Shown: piece by piece, positions 9,635-19,794 of the stretch
How positions within the stretch are numbered: position 1 is the stretch's first letter
How the letters are laid out: every line of letters begins with the position of its first letter
Assembly: GCF_003999255.1 (NCBI RefSeq)
Contig: NZ_CP034791.1
Coordinates: forward strand, 639,001 to 703,000
Direction: 5' to 3'
From: Caldicellulosiruptor changbaiensis
Lineage (GTDB): Bacteria; Bacillota; Thermoanaerobacteria; Caldicellulosiruptorales; Caldicellulosiruptoraceae
Length of the DNA stretch: 64,000 nucleotides
The notes under the pieces: model-generated
Told to the model about the DNA's origin: nothing
Seen by the model: the letters and a program-made list of their open reading frames with translations, nothing else
Databases searched by the model: none
Made by a program: the position numbers and the translations under genes

Positions 9635-10231
9635 GTGGAGGTGCTAAAAAAAAGTCTGGCAAATTCTATTTTAGTGCTAATATTAATGACAGTGTTATTA
9701 GGTTTTATTTATCCGTTAATTGTTACAGGTGTAGCAAAGTTACTTTTTCCTTCTCAAGCGTCAGGTTCTTTAATTTACAAAGGAGGAAAAGTAGTAGGTT
9801 CAAAACTTATAGGTCAACAGTTTGATAGTTTACGGTATTTTCATGCAAGACCCTCCATGGCAGGGTTGGGATATGACGCGACCTTGTCAGGCGGGTCTAA
9901 TTTAGGTCCTACTAATAAAAAACTTATTGAACTTATTAAAAGAAGAGCTCAACAGTTTAGATTGGAAAATCAACTATCTGCTAATCAGTATATCCCTGCA
10001 GATATTGTTACTGCTTCAGCAAGTGGGTTAGACCCAGATATTACACCTGAGGCAGCCTTATTGCAAGTTCATAGAATAGCTCAGGTGCGAGGGATTTCTG
10101 AAGTGACATTACGAAAATTAGTAGAGGAACATATTAAAGAAAGAGAGTTTGGTTTTCTTGGTACTCGTAGAGTTAATGTTTTAGAACTTAACCTGGCCTT
10201 AGATAATTTGCAATCAGGGAAAGGTGAATAG
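9635..10231 (+). CDS. kdpC: Potassium-transporting ATPase subunit KdpC
   Basis: 198 residues with one N-terminal membrane helix. KdpC is the assembly subunit of the pump. Family motifs are YFHARPS with GYDATLSGGSNLGPTN, and DIVTASASGLDPDITPEAA. The gene begins 13 bases after kdpB, most likely at GTG 9635 (GTG 9641 is also possible). kdpD begins four bases after its stop. Confidence 0.95.
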   Translation: MEVLKKSLANSILVLILMTVLLGFIYPLIVTGVAKLLFPSQASGSLIYKGGKVVGSKLIGQQFDSLRYFHARPSMAGLGYDATLSGGSNLGPTNKKLIELIKRRAQQFRLENQLSANQYIPADIVTASASGLDPDITPEAALLQVHRIAQVRGISEVTLRKLVEEHIKEREFGFLGTRRVNVLELNLALDNLQSGKGE

Positions 10232-10234
10232 TTT

Positions 10235-12937
10235 ATGCAAGGTAGAAATGAGGATTTTCGCCCAGACCCTGAAGTGTTATTGAAAGAAATACAACAAGAA
10301 AGAAGAGGCAAGCTTACTGTTTTCCTGGGCGCAATGGCAGGAGTCGGTAAGACTTATGCAATGTTAGAAGCTGCGCAAGAGCGAATAAAGGAAGGTATAG
10401 ACGTAGTAGTTGGATGGGTGGAAACTCATGGAAGAAAAGAAACCGAAGAACTGTTAAAAGGCTTGCCAATTATTCCACCAGTACGCATTATATATAGAGG
10501 GAAAGAATTCTTAGAGATGAATGTTGACGCTATCATAAGAAGGAAACCTGCTTTGGTTTTGGTTGACGAATTAGCACACACGAATGTGCCAGGAAGCCGC
10601 CATGTAAAAAGATATCAAGATGTAGAAGAAATACTAAATGAAGGAATTGATGTATATACAACATTGAATATCCAGCATGTTGAAAGCTTAAATGACATAG
10701 TTACTCAGATTACAGGAGTTCCCATTAAAGAGACAGTTCCTGATCGATTGCTTGAAATGGCAGAGATTCAGTTAGTGGATATACCTCCTGAAGAGTTGAT
10801 ATTAAGATTCAAAGAGGGGAAAGTGTATGTACCTGAAAAGGCCGAAGAAGCGTTAAAGCATTTTTTTAGACCTGGCAATATAAATGCTTTAAGGCAACTG
10901 GCTATGCGATATGCTGCAAAAAGAGTTGATTTGCAGTTAGAAAGTTATATGAGAATTCATAGAATAGAGGGACCATGGCAAGTTTCTGACCGCGTAATGG
11001 TATGTGTGAGTTCAAGTCCTTTTTCTGCCCGATTGATAAGAATGGCTAAAAGACTGGCAGAGGGAATTGGAACAGACTGGATAGCTGTTTATGTAGAAAC
11101 TCCTGAGCGATTACTTAGCGGAGCTGATGAAAAAAGTCAATTAAATAAAAATCTTGAGCTTGCCAGGGAGCTTGGGGCTGAAGTCATAACAGTTTCTGGT
11201 GAGGATATAGCAGAAGAAGTGGTGAAGCTGGCAAAAAGGAAAAATGTTACTCATTTGATTATTGGTAAACCATTGCGTTCGAGATTATATGAATTGTTTC
11301 ATGGCTCAGTTGTTAACAAAGTGATAAAGAAAAGTGAAGGTATTATTATACATGTAATTCCTGATAGATCAAACATAGAAAAAAGAAGAAGCATATCCTA
11401 TTTTAAGATTAACGTTTCAACATATATACATTATATTGAAGTATTGATTTTAGATGCTATAATAACTATTTTTAATCATACATTCAAGGAAAACCTTGGT
11501 ATTTTAAATATAGGAATGTCGTTTTTACTTCCTATTTTGATAGTCTCCATTCACGGAGGGATATTGCCAGGTGTAATAGCTGCTGTTATAAACATTGTAT
11601 TGTTTGATATTCTTTTTATTCCGCCTACAGGGAGTTTTTCTGTTTCTGATTTACGATATATTATTACTTTTATAATCTTCCTATTGGTAGGTTTCTTTAC
11701 AGGTAGTTTATCTCAACGAATAAAAGTAGAAATAAAAAAATGGCGTGAAAGAGGCGATAATTTAGAAGCTCTTTATTCTCTCAGTCGTGATATTGCAGCA
11801 TTAGCAGATTTTGAAGAAGTGCTAAACAAAATTGTAGAGAGAATGTATGAGATTCTTCAAAAACCTGTTGCTTTGATATTGCCAAATGAAAGAGGCACTT
11901 TACAAGTGAAGGCAACTTCAGGTGAGTGGACAGAAGATTTTTGGGATGAAAATGAAAAAGGGGTGGCTACGTGGGTATTTCGAAAAGGTGAAAAAGCAGG
12001 AAGAGGTACTGATACTTTGAATAATGCAAAAGGCTTCTACTTACCACTACAGGTGGGAAAAAGGGCAGAAGGTGTTATGGGCATTTATTTGTGTGATGAC
12101 ATTGAAAAGGAAAAATTACTATTAGCAGAAGCTTTTGCTGGATTGATTGCAGTGGCAATCAATAGAGTCAGGCTCTATAAACAGGCGCAAGAGGCTAAAT
12201 TTGTAGCTGAATCTGAAAAAGTACGTTCGGCTATCTTTAATTCTATATCTCATGACCTGAGAACTCCTTTGTCTTCTATTATTGGAGCAGTAACTACATT
12301 GTTAGACAATGATAAAGGTTTTGATTCAGTGCACAAAAGAGAATTGTTGCAAACTATTAAACAAGAAGCCATCCGAATGAATAGATTTATAACAAACTTA
12401 CTGAATGTAGCGAGGTTAGAAAGTGGAGAGTTAAAACTAAAAGATGAGTGGATAGATATCCAAGACGTTATAGGAGTAGCTATTAGGCGGTTAGGAGAGA
12501 TTTTAAAGTCAAGAACATTGGTTTTAAATATTCCCTCTGATTTACCTTTAGTTAAAGGAGATTTTATTTTATTAGAACAAGTGTTTGTGAATCTCTTAGA
12601 TAATGCAGTAAAATATTCTAAATCGAATAGCGAAATATATCTAAATGTTAAGCCAACAAGTAAATGGATAGAAGTTTCAATTAGTAATAAAGGGCCTAAG
12701 CTTTCTGATGAAGATTTGGAAAGAATTTTTGATAAATTCTATCGAGTGCCATCTTCTTCGGATGTCACAGGTACGGGATTAGGCTTAACTATTTGTAAAG
12801 AAATAGTAGAAGCCCATAAAGGTAGAATCTGGGCATATAATCATGCAGAGGGTCTAACAATAGCATTTACCATACCATTGCCAGAAATAGAGATAGGAGA
12901 AATTCCTCCTACTAAAAGAGGTGATGCAGGTGAGTGA
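10235..12937 (+). CDS. kdpD: Potassium sensor histidine kinase KdpD
   Basis: 900 residues, full length. Domains in order are the N-terminal KdpD domain with a P-loop (GAMAGVGKTYAM, about residues 31-42), a universal-stress-like domain (about 250-370), four membrane helices (about 395-490), a GAF domain, and the kinase core. The phosphorylated His is in SISHDLRTPLS near residue 672, followed by the N box NLLDNAVKYS and G boxes. It senses low potassium or osmotic state and phosphorylates KdpE. It overlaps the start of kdpE. The universal-stress domain binds c-di-AMP in some Firmicutes; that is family knowledge and not shown here. Confidence 0.95.
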   Translation: MQGRNEDFRPDPEVLLKEIQQERRGKLTVFLGAMAGVGKTYAMLEAAQERIKEGIDVVVGWVETHGRKETEELLKGLPIIPPVRIIYRGKEFLEMNVDAIIRRKPALVLVDELAHTNVPGSRHVKRYQDVEEILNEGIDVYTTLNIQHVESLNDIVTQITGVPIKETVPDRLLEMAEIQLVDIPPEELILRFKEGKVYVPEKAEEALKHFFRPGNINALRQLAMRYAAKRVDLQLESYMRIHRIEGPWQVSDRVMVCVSSSPFSARLIRMAKRLAEGIGTDWIAVYVETPERLLSGADEKSQLNKNLELARELGAEVITVSGEDIAEEVVKLAKRKNVTHLIIGKPLRSRLYELFHGSVVNKVIKKSEGIIIHVIPDRSNIEKRRSISYFKINVSTYIHYIEVLILDAIITIFNHTFKENLGILNIGMSFLLPILIVSIHGGILPGVIAAVINIVLFDILFIPPTGSFSVSDLRYIITFIIFLLVGFFTGSLSQRIKVEIKKWRERGDNLEALYSLSRDIAALADFEEVLNKIVERMYEILQKPVALILPNERGTLQVKATSGEWTEDFWDENEKGVATWVFRKGEKAGRGTDTLNNAKGFYLPLQVGKRAEGVMGIYLCDDIEKEKLLLAEAFAGLIAVAINRVRLYKQAQEAKFVAESEKVRSAIFNSISHDLRTPLSSIIGAVTTLLDNDKGFDSVHKRELLQTIKQEAIRMNRFITNLLNVARLESGELKLKDEWIDIQDVIGVAIRRLGEILKSRTLVLNIPSDLPLVKGDFILLEQVFVNLLDNAVKYSKSNSEIYLNVKPTSKWIEVSISNKGPKLSDEDLERIFDKFYRVPSSSDVTGTGLGLTICKEIVEAHKGRIWAYNHAEGLTIAFTIPLPEIEIGEIPPTKRGDAGE

Positions 12938-13613
12938 TAAAAATGTAAAAGTATTGGTCATTGATGATGAGGCACAAATTCGTAATCTATTGCGAATGGC
13001 ATTAAGTGGCTATGGATATGAGGTTAAGGAAGCTGCTAACGGTAAGGAAGGGCTAAACTTTGCCCTAACTTTTAAACCTGACATAATCATTTTAGATTTA
13101 GGTTTACCTGATGCAGATGGTATAGAAGTGATTAAAAAATTAAGAGAATGGAGTTCAACTCCAATAATTGTATTGTCAGTAAGAGAACAAGAAAATGATA
13201 AGATTATGGCTTTAGATTCTGGAGCTGATGATTATGTTACAAAACCTTTTGGTATGGGAGAATTACTTGCGCGTATAAGGACTGCATTGAGGCATAGAAC
13301 TATGGTTACTCCTCAAATGTCTATAGAACTTGACGATTTAAAAATTGATTTAGCAACAAGAAAAATAATGGTAGGGGAAAAAGAAGTAAAACTCACACCC
13401 ACCGAATATGAAATATTAAAAATTTTAGCACTAAATGCAGGGAAAGTTGTGACTCACAAGCAATTATTAAAAGAAGTATGGGGACCTATGTATGAAAATG
13501 AAGTTCACTATTTACGAATATATATTGCTCAAATCCGAAAAAAAATAGAAGCTGACCCATCAAGGCCTCGGCATTTAATTACAGAGCCTGGAGTGGGTTA
13601 TAGATTAATATAA
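12930..13613 (+). CDS. kdpE: Potassium response regulator KdpE (OmpR family)
   Basis: About 227 residues. An N-terminal receiver has the acidic pair (VLVIDDE), the phospho-acceptor Asp in IIILDLGLPD, and Lys in YVTKPF. A C-terminal winged helix follows (KLTPTEYEILKIL ... HYLRIYIAQIRKKIE). GTG 12930 is chosen because AAGAGG at 12916-12921 lies eight bases upstream; GTG 12921 and ATG 12924 are in-frame alternatives. It overlaps kdpD, as is usual for this pair. It activates kdpFABC when phosphorylated. Confidence 0.94.
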   Translation: MSDKNVKVLVIDDEAQIRNLLRMALSGYGYEVKEAANGKEGLNFALTFKPDIIILDLGLPDADGIEVIKKLREWSSTPIIVLSVREQENDKIMALDSGADDYVTKPFGMGELLARIRTALRHRTMVTPQMSIELDDLKIDLATRKIMVGEKEVKLTPTEYEILKILALNAGKVVTHKQLLKEVWGPMYENEVHYLRIYIAQIRKKIEADPSRPRHLITEPGVGYRLI

Positions 13614-13614
13614 T

Positions 13615-14340
13615 TTATAATTCTATACTCAACAAATACTCACCGGCTTCATCTGCTTCGCACACCACACAGCCATCGCCGTCTACAATTAAGCTGTGCC
13701 CAAGGCTTATCATATTAAGATGAGGTCCTACTGCATTTGCTAAAAACACAAAGTAACCATTTTCTACAGCTCTTGTTATAGGAATAGCTCTATTTTTGTC
13801 AATCTTCTACCTTGCCTCTTTGGGACTGTAAAAATGTGCAGCTAAGATAAACACACCACTGCATCCAGCTTCTTTATATTTTTTGAATATTTCATAGAAG
13901 TTTTGGTCTCTACAGATTGCAATGCCAAATCTTTTCTGCTTGAATTCAAATACAAGAGTCTCTTCGCCTTGCGAGAATATCTTCTTTTCAAGCTCAGTTG
14001 GATGAATCTTATCATATTTTAAACTTTCACCTGTTGGGAAAATTACTGTTGCTCTGTTTAAAAGCCTTTCTTCTTGCCTAAAAGGATGACCTATTATACT
14101 GCAGATAGAATATTCTTTGCACTTTTTTGATATTTGTTCTAAAAAATCCGAAATTATATGATTCAAATTTTGAGATTGCAAAAGTTCAATGTTATAACCT
14201 GTCAGCGCCATCTCAGGAAAACACACCAAATCCACTTGTTCGTCTTTTGCTTTATCCAAAAAATAAAGTATTTTACAGAAGTTGCTTTCTACCAGATCAC
14301 AAATTTTCATCTGAACAACTCCGATCTTCAATTCTACCAT
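13615..14340 (-). pseudogene. Nitrilase/omega-amidase-family hydrolase with an in-frame amber stop
   Basis: The open part from 14340 down to 13810 encodes 177 residues of the carbon-nitrogen hydrolase family with the catalytic triad intact: Glu in CFPEMALTGY, Lys in YDKIHPTELE, Cys in GIAICRDQNF. A TAG at 13807-13809 ends it after SPKEAR. The same frame then continues for 63 more codons with the expected family ending (NRAIPITRAVENGYFVF, then GHSLIVDGDG) to a TAA at 13615-13617. One nonsense change therefore removes the last quarter. The stop lies one base from the kdpE stop, tail to tail. Confidence 0.8.
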
Positions 14341-14468
14341 CTCCTCAATATTTTTTCTGAAGACCAGCCACCAATTTCTATTTTGACTTTATGATATCAT
14401 TTTTTCAACAGAAGAATCTATTGTCCATTTTAAACAACTGCCAAGTTGCTCAAAAAAGAATATTCTTC

Positions 14469-14497
14469 TTTTCATATTTCGCTACAATAGATATAAT
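14469..14497 (+). promoter_or_regulatory. Sigma-A promoter for murA
   Basis: TTTTCA (14469-14474), a 17-base spacer and TATAAT (14492-14497), about 50 bases before the murA start. Confidence 0.55.
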
Positions 14498-14548
14498 ATA
14501 AAAGAATGGGAATAGTGAAAAGCCTTTTTAGAGAGAGGGTGCAAGAAC

Positions 14549-15808
14549 TTGAAACCAGATCATGAAAAACTAATCATTGAAGGTGGAAATCCCCTTTTTG
14601 GAGAGGTTCAAATAAATGGTGCAAAAAATGCGGCAGTTGCTGTGATTCCTGCTGCCCTGATGGCAGAGGGAGAGAGTATAATTGAAAATCTCCCGCTGAT
14701 TGAAGATGTGTTTGCTATGGATGACATCTTACTTAGACTTGGAGCAAAGATTGAGTATGACAATCATTCATTGAAGATAGATGCAAGCAATTTACAAAGT
14801 TATATAGCCCCATATGAAAGTGTTCGTAAAATAAGAGCTTCGTACTACTTGATTGGAGCGCTTCTTACCCGTTTTGGCAAGGCAGAGGTTGCAATGCCGG
14901 GCGGGTGCAATTTTGGTGCCCGTCCAATTGATCAGCATATAAAAGGTTTTAGAGCCCTTGGTGCTGATGTTAAAATTGAAAATGGTATGATAAAGGCATA
15001 TGCAGAAGAACTTGTTGGAACTAAAATCTATTTAGATGTTGTGTCTGTTGGTGCCACAATTAATCTCATGCTTGCAGCTGTGAAGGCAAAGGGTACCACA
15101 ATAATAGAAAATGCAGCAAAAGAGCCTCATGTTGTTGATGTTGCCAATTTCCTGAATGCTATGGGTGCAAAGATTAAAGGAGCAGGGACTGATGTCATTA
15201 GAATTGAAGGTGTGAAAGAGCTGCACCCTACAAGATACGCGATCATTCCCGATCAGATAGAAGCTGGTACATATATGATAGCTGCATGTGCAACAAAGGG
15301 ACACATTAGAGTAAAAAACATAATCCCAAAACATTTAGAATCCCTGACTGCAAAGCTGCTTGAGATGGGTGCTGAGGTAAATGTATATGAAGACAGTATT
15401 GAAGTGAGGTGCAAAGAAAGACTGAGAGCTTCAAGTATAAAGACAATGCCATACCCTGGGTTTCCCACTGATCTTCAACCCCAGATGACAGTGCTTTTGA
15501 GCCTTTGCAGTGGAACAAGTGTTGTTACAGAAGGTGTGTGGGAAAACAGGTATCAGTATGTAGATGAGCTAAAAAAGATGGGGGCAAATATCAAAGTTGA
15601 AGGAAGAGTGGCGATTGTTGAAGGTGTTGAGAGTTTGCAGGGTGCAGAGGTTTCAGCAGTTGACCTTCGAGCTGGTGCTGCTTTGATTGTTGCGGGGCTT
15701 GCTGCAAAAGGAAGAACAGTGATATACAATACAAAAAATGTTGACAGGGGGTATGAGAATATAGATTATAAACTCAAACTTTTGGGTGCAAGAGTTTCAA
15801 GAGTTTAA
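14549..15808 (+). CDS. murA: UDP-N-acetylglucosamine 1-carboxyvinyltransferase MurA
   Basis: 419 residues, normal length. MurA catalyses the first committed step of peptidoglycan synthesis by moving enolpyruvate from PEP to UDP-GlcNAc in the cytoplasm. Motifs include [13 protein letters not shown] near the N-terminus, [12 protein letters not shown] with the catalytic Cys (the fosfomycin target), and the late [11 protein letters not shown] and [15 protein letters not shown]. It starts with TTG at 14549 after AGAGAGGGTG. The next gene follows 21 bases later. Confidence 0.96.
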   Translation: MKPDHEKLIIEGGNPLFGEVQINGAKNAAVAVIPAALMAEGESIIENLPLIEDVFAMDDILLRLGAKIEYDNHSLKIDASNLQSYIAPYESVRKIRASYYLIGALLTRFGKAEVAMPGGCNFGARPIDQHIKGFRALGADVKIENGMIKAYAEELVGTKIYLDVVSVGATINLMLAAVKAKGTTIIENAAKEPHVVDVANFLNAMGAKIKGAGTDVIRIEGVKELHPTRYAIIPDQIEAGTYMIAACATKGHIRVKNIIPKHLESLTAKLLEMGAEVNVYEDSIEVRCKERLRASSIKTMPYPGFPTDLQPQMTVLLSLCSGTSVVTEGVWENRYQYVDELKKMGANIKVEGRVAIVEGVESLQGAEVSAVDLRAGAALIVAGLAAKGRTVIYNTKNVDRGYENIDYKLKLLGARVSRV

Positions 15809-15829
15809 AACAAAAGGGGAAAGATCATA

Positions 15830-16627
15830 ATGTCTTATGAAATAATCTTTTGTCCGCTTTACAGTGGTAGCAGTGGCAATGTAATCTTAATTTCATACAA
15901 AGATACCACAATCTTGGTGGATGCGGGTGTGAGTTTTAGAAAGCTTACATGCGCTTTGAATAAAATTGGCTTTAACAAAAAAATTGATGCCATTTTACTA
16001 TCCCACGACCATTCTGACCATGTTAAATGTGCAGGAGTGTATTTTAGAAAACTGAATGTACCAATTATAACAAACTACAAAACCTGGGAAGCTATAAAAA
16101 ATTCCATTGGCAAGGTTGACGAAAGAAATGTACATTTGATTGAGACAGGTACAAGTTTTTCAATTGGGAACATTGGCATTGACACATTTTCAATTCCCCA
16201 CGATGCAAAAGACCCGATGGGCTTTTGCTTCTATCTTGGTAGAAAAAAGATTTCAATATCAACCGATTTGGGGCACGTAAATGAGAATGTTGCTCAAAAG
16301 ATTGATTTTTCTGATATTATCCTGCTTGAGGCAAACCATGATGTTGAGATGCTATTGACTGGTCCTTACCCTTATTATTTAAAGCAGAGGATAAAAAGCG
16401 ATATTGGGCATTTGTCAAATGAGCAGGCAGCACAGATGATTTTAAAGCTAAACCTTGAAAAGACAAAGAGGATTTACTTGGGGCATCTGAGTGAGGAGAA
16501 TAACCACCCTGATGTTGCGCTGATGACCGTAAAATCCATCTTAAAAGAAAAAGGCGTGTTTGAGAGTTTTGATTTTAGCTTAGATGTGGCACAAAGATAT
16601 CAGCCATCTTTGTGCTCTGTATTATAA
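15830..16627 (+). CDS. Metallo-beta-lactamase fold hydrolase, WalJ/YycJ-like
   Basis: 265 residues. The zinc motif LLSHDHSDH (about residues 59-67) and the later STDLGH and LEANHD residues define the MBL fold. The N-terminal PLYSGSSGNVILI is typical of the YycJ/WalJ group. Bacillus WalJ is a nuclease linked to cell-wall signalling and DNA repair. The walRK kinase genes normally near it are not present in this window, so the link is by sequence only. Confidence 0.8.
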   Translation: MSYEIIFCPLYSGSSGNVILISYKDTTILVDAGVSFRKLTCALNKIGFNKKIDAILLSHDHSDHVKCAGVYFRKLNVPIITNYKTWEAIKNSIGKVDERNVHLIETGTSFSIGNIGIDTFSIPHDAKDPMGFCFYLGRKKISISTDLGHVNENVAQKIDFSDIILLEANHDVEMLLTGPYPYYLKQRIKSDIGHLSNEQAAQMILKLNLEKTKRIYLGHLSEENNHPDVALMTVKSILKEKGVFESFDFSLDVAQRYQPSLCSVL

Positions 16628-16671
16628 AAATAGTATACATATAAAGTTTTTAAATGGAGGGAGAGATAAAA

Positions 16672-17118
16672 TTGAAATTAGCAATTGGGGCTGACCATGC
16701 AGGTTTTAGATTAAAAGAGGCTGTAAAGAAGCATCTTGACAAAAGAGGAATTGAGTACAAAGATTTTGGCACATATTCAGAAGAGTCTTGTGACTATCCA
16801 GACATTGCGAGGGATGTGGCAGTTGCAGTTAAAAAGGGCGAGTTTGACTTTGGGATTTTAATCTGTGGCACAGGCATTGGTATTTCTATTGCTGCAAATA
16901 AAATAAAAGGCATCAGAGCTGCCCTTTGCCATGACACATTCTCAGCAAAGGCAGCCCGTGCTCATAACAATGCAAACATCCTTGCAATGGGTGCAAGGGT
17001 TATTGGAGAAGGACTTGCATGTGAAATTGTTGATAGTTTTTTGTCAGCCCAATTTGAAGGTGGAAGGCACCAAAGAAGAGTTGACAAGATCCATGAAATT
17101 GAAAATGGTCAGGATTAA
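16672..17118 (+). CDS. rpiB: Ribose-5-phosphate isomerase B
   Basis: 148 residues from TTG 16672. It interconverts ribose-5-phosphate and ribulose-5-phosphate in the pentose phosphate pathway. The sequence shows IGADHAGFRLKEAVKKHL, SCDYPDIA and CGTGIGISIAANKIKGIRAA with the active-site Cys. An ATG at 16654 is in frame, but the ribosome site GGAGGGAGA lies between it and the TTG, so the TTG is preferred. It leads into upp, in line with ribose-phosphate supply for nucleotide salvage. Confidence 0.94.
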   Translation: MKLAIGADHAGFRLKEAVKKHLDKRGIEYKDFGTYSEESCDYPDIARDVAVAVKKGEFDFGILICGTGIGISIAANKIKGIRAALCHDTFSAKAARAHNNANILAMGARVIGEGLACEIVDSFLSAQFEGGRHQRRVDKIHEIENGQD

Positions 17119-17156
17119 ATAATAGTTTCCAAAATTAACAGAAAGGAGAAAGGTTT

Positions 17157-17798
17157 ATGGTTGAGTACAAAAAGAATGTATATGTGTTTGACCATCCATT
17201 GATTCAGCACAAACTTACATTGATTCGTGACAAGAATACAGGTAGCAAAGAGTTCAGAGAGCTTGTGGAAGAAATAGCAATGCTAATGGCATATGAAGTG
17301 ACAAGGAATCTGCCACTAAAAGAAGTCGAGATTGAAACACCTGTTGGAGTTGCTAAATGCAAGGTGATCTCAGGCAGAAAGCTTGCAATTGTCCCAATTT
17401 TGAGAGCTGGGCTTGGCATGGTTGACGGGCTTTTGAAACTCATTCCTGCAGCGAAGGTTGGGCATATTGGTCTTTACAGAGATCCACAGACCCTAAAACC
17501 TGTCGAGTATTATTGCAAGCTTCCGCAAGATGTGCATGAAAGAGACATAATTGTGCTTGATCCAATGCTTGCAACAGGCGGGTCTGCTTCTGCTGCGTTT
17601 GACTACATCAAAAGGTACAACCCACAGAGCCTAAAACTTATGTGCCTGATTGCAGCACCGGAGGGGATTGAAAGATTGACATCTGCCCATCCGGATGTTG
17701 AACTGTACTGTGCAGCAGTTGATGAGAAGCTAAACGACCATGGATACATTGTACCCGGACTTGGCGATGCAGGGGATAGACTCTTTGGTACAAAGTAA
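17157..17798 (+). CDS. upp: Uracil phosphoribosyltransferase
   Basis: 213 residues. It converts uracil plus PRPP to UMP in pyrimidine salvage. The PRPP loop [25 protein letters not shown] and the C-terminal uracil site [17 protein letters not shown] are all present. The start ATG has AAAGGAGAAAGG just upstream. Confidence 0.96.
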   Translation: MVEYKKNVYVFDHPLIQHKLTLIRDKNTGSKEFRELVEEIAMLMAYEVTRNLPLKEVEIETPVGVAKCKVISGRKLAIVPILRAGLGMVDGLLKLIPAAKVGHIGLYRDPQTLKPVEYYCKLPQDVHERDIIVLDPMLATGGSASAAFDYIKRYNPQSLKLMCLIAAPEGIERLTSAHPDVELYCAAVDEKLNDHGYIVPGLGDAGDRLFGTK

Positions 17799-17823
17799 AC
17801 AAACAGAAGTTGGAGGAAATACA

Positions 17824-18279
17824 ATGAGACCTACCTGGGATGAGTACTTTATGCAGATTGTTGATATTGTAAAGGAAAGGTCAACGTGTTTGAGGCGAAA
17901 AGTGGGAGCACTAATTGTAAAGGACAAGAGGATTTTAGCAACAGGCTACAACGGTGCACCAAGTAACCTGCCTCACTGTGAAGAGGTAGGTTGCTTGAGA
18001 GAAAAGCTGAACGTCCCGTCAGGGCAGAGGCACGAGCTCTGTCGAGGACTTCATGCTGAGCAAAATGCGATAATCCAGGCTGCTAAAATGGGCGTAAATA
18101 TCGACGGCAGCGTTATTTACACAACAACCTATCCATGTGTGATTTGTGCTAAAATGATAGTGAATGCTGGTATCAAAAAGGTGATTTACAAAGGCTCATA
18201 TCCAGATGAGATGAGCCAAAAGATATTTGAAGAAGCTGGTATAGAAGTTGTAAAATTTGAGGAAAATGAAAAAAGGTGA
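17824..18279 (+). CDS. dCMP deaminase, ComEB-like
   Basis: 151 residues from ATG 17824, which has TTGGAGG nine bases upstream; the frame is open further back but into upp. The zinc deaminase motifs are HAEQNAI (His and catalytic Glu) and [12 protein letters not shown] (two Cys). It makes dUMP from dCMP for thymidylate synthesis. In Bacillus the homologue is comEB, although it is not itself required for DNA uptake. It ends six bases before glmU. Confidence 0.9.
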   Translation: MRPTWDEYFMQIVDIVKERSTCLRRKVGALIVKDKRILATGYNGAPSNLPHCEEVGCLREKLNVPSGQRHELCRGLHAEQNAIIQAAKMGVNIDGSVIYTTTYPCVICAKMIVNAGIKKVIYKGSYPDEMSQKIFEEAGIEVVKFEENEKR

Positions 18280-18285
18280 TGGAAA

Positions 18286-19677
18286 ATGAGCAAGAAAAGT
18301 ACGTTTATAATTTTAGCTGCTGGCGAAGGAAAGAGAATGAAATCTAAATATTCCAAGGTTGTCCAAAAGATTATGGGAAAGCCCATGATACTTTATATAA
18401 TAGACGAGATTGAAAAAAACTTTGAAGATGGTAAGATTGTGGTTGTTGTAGGAAATAAAAAAGAGGATGTGTATAAGGTTTTAGAAGGAAGGAATGTAAA
18501 GTTTGCATATCAAGAAAAACAGCTTGGCACAGCACATGCTGTGATGTGTGCTATGGATTATGTCTCAGATGATTCGAAGGATGTATTTGTTTTATATGGT
18601 GATGCACCTTTTATAAAGGCTGATACTTTAAAGAGGCTTTCTCAAAAGAGAGAAGAGGAAGCTGCAGCACTTTGTCTTCTGACAGCTATTTTTGAAAATC
18701 CATACGGTTATGGTAGGATAATTGCAGATGAAAATGGCAATGTAATAAAGATTGTTGAAGAGAGGGACGCAACTGAAGAACAAAGAAAAATAAGGGAGAT
18801 AAATCCCGGATTTTATTGCTTTGAAAAACACGAGCTTGTGAATGTTTTGAGCAAGATTGACAATAAAAATAGCCAGAATGAGTATTATCTAACAGATGCC
18901 ATTGAGATACTAAACAGAAGTGGCAAAAAGGTTGTAAAAGTAACTGTAGAAGACAATTTTGAGGTTATGGGAATTAACTCAAGGTATGAGCTTTTTGTTG
19001 CTGAGCAGGAGTTAAAACTCAGGATAAATAAAGAACATCTCTCAAGAGGCGTGCAGATAATAGACATATATAATACCTATATTCATCCAGATGTTCAAAT
19101 TGGAAAGGATACAGTAATTTATCCGGGTACGTTTATCCTTGGCAAAACTTCAATTGGGGAGGACTGTGTAATTGGTCCACAGTCTTACATTGTAGACTCA
19201 AAAATAGGAAATAACTGTCATATCCAGTTTTCTGTGATAGAAAATTCTGAAATAAGGGATAATGTCAAGATAGGACCATATGCGCACCTGAGACCAAACA
19301 GTTTCTTGGAAGAAGGGGTAAAGATTGGCAACTTTGTTGAGGTAAAAAATTCTAAACTTGGCAAGAACACAAAGTCAGCCCATCTTACATACATTGGGGA
19401 TGCTGATATTGGCGAGAATGTGAATTTAGGCTGCGGAACAATATTTGTAAACTATGATGGATATAAAAAACACAGAACAGTTGTGGAGAACAATGCCTTT
19501 ATAGGCTGCAATTCTAATCTCATTGCGCCAGTTAAAATTGGAGAAAATGCCTACGTTGCAGCAGGTTCTACAATAACAGAGGACGTGCCAGCAAATGCGC
19601 TTGCAATTGCGAGAGAGAGGCAGACAAATAAAGAGGGCTGGGTACTGAGACGAAAACAGATGTATGAAAGCAGGTAA
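18286..19677 (+). CDS. glmU: Bifunctional UDP-GlcNAc pyrophosphorylase / glucosamine-1-P acetyltransferase
   Basis: 463 residues, full length. An N-terminal nucleotidyltransferase domain (LAAGEGKRMKS; YQEKQLGTAHAV; YGDAPF) is joined to a C-terminal left-handed beta-helix acetyltransferase (HLRPNSFLEEGVKIGNFVEVKNS, then GTIFVNYDGYKKHRT). It makes UDP-GlcNAc for cell-wall precursors and so feeds MurA upstream. The glmU-prs order is shared with Bacillus. Confidence 0.96.
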   Translation: MSKKSTFIILAAGEGKRMKSKYSKVVQKIMGKPMILYIIDEIEKNFEDGKIVVVVGNKKEDVYKVLEGRNVKFAYQEKQLGTAHAVMCAMDYVSDDSKDVFVLYGDAPFIKADTLKRLSQKREEEAAALCLLTAIFENPYGYGRIIADENGNVIKIVEERDATEEQRKIREINPGFYCFEKHELVNVLSKIDNKNSQNEYYLTDAIEILNRSGKKVVKVTVEDNFEVMGINSRYELFVAEQELKLRINKEHLSRGVQIIDIYNTYIHPDVQIGKDTVIYPGTFILGKTSIGEDCVIGPQSYIVDSKIGNNCHIQFSVIENSEIRDNVKIGPYAHLRPNSFLEEGVKIGNFVEVKNSKLGKNTKSAHLTYIGDADIGENVNLGCGTIFVNYDGYKKHRTVVENNAFIGCNSNLIAPVKIGENAYVAAGSTITEDVPANALAIARERQTNKEGWVLRRKQMYESR

Positions 19678-19734
19678 TTTTTTAAAGATGAAAAAATTTT
19701 AAAAATATTTTAAAGATGGATTATTTTTTTGTGT

Positions 19735-19740
19735 TATAAT
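19735..19740 (+). promoter_or_regulatory. Possible -10 element before prs
   Basis: TATAAT in an AT-rich glmU-prs gap of 117 bases. No convincing -35 is seen. Confidence 0.35.
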
Positions 19741-19794
19741 ATAGATTGCGCATAAAAGATGTTTAAATTAACTTTTGTGCTGGGGGTAAAAAAA

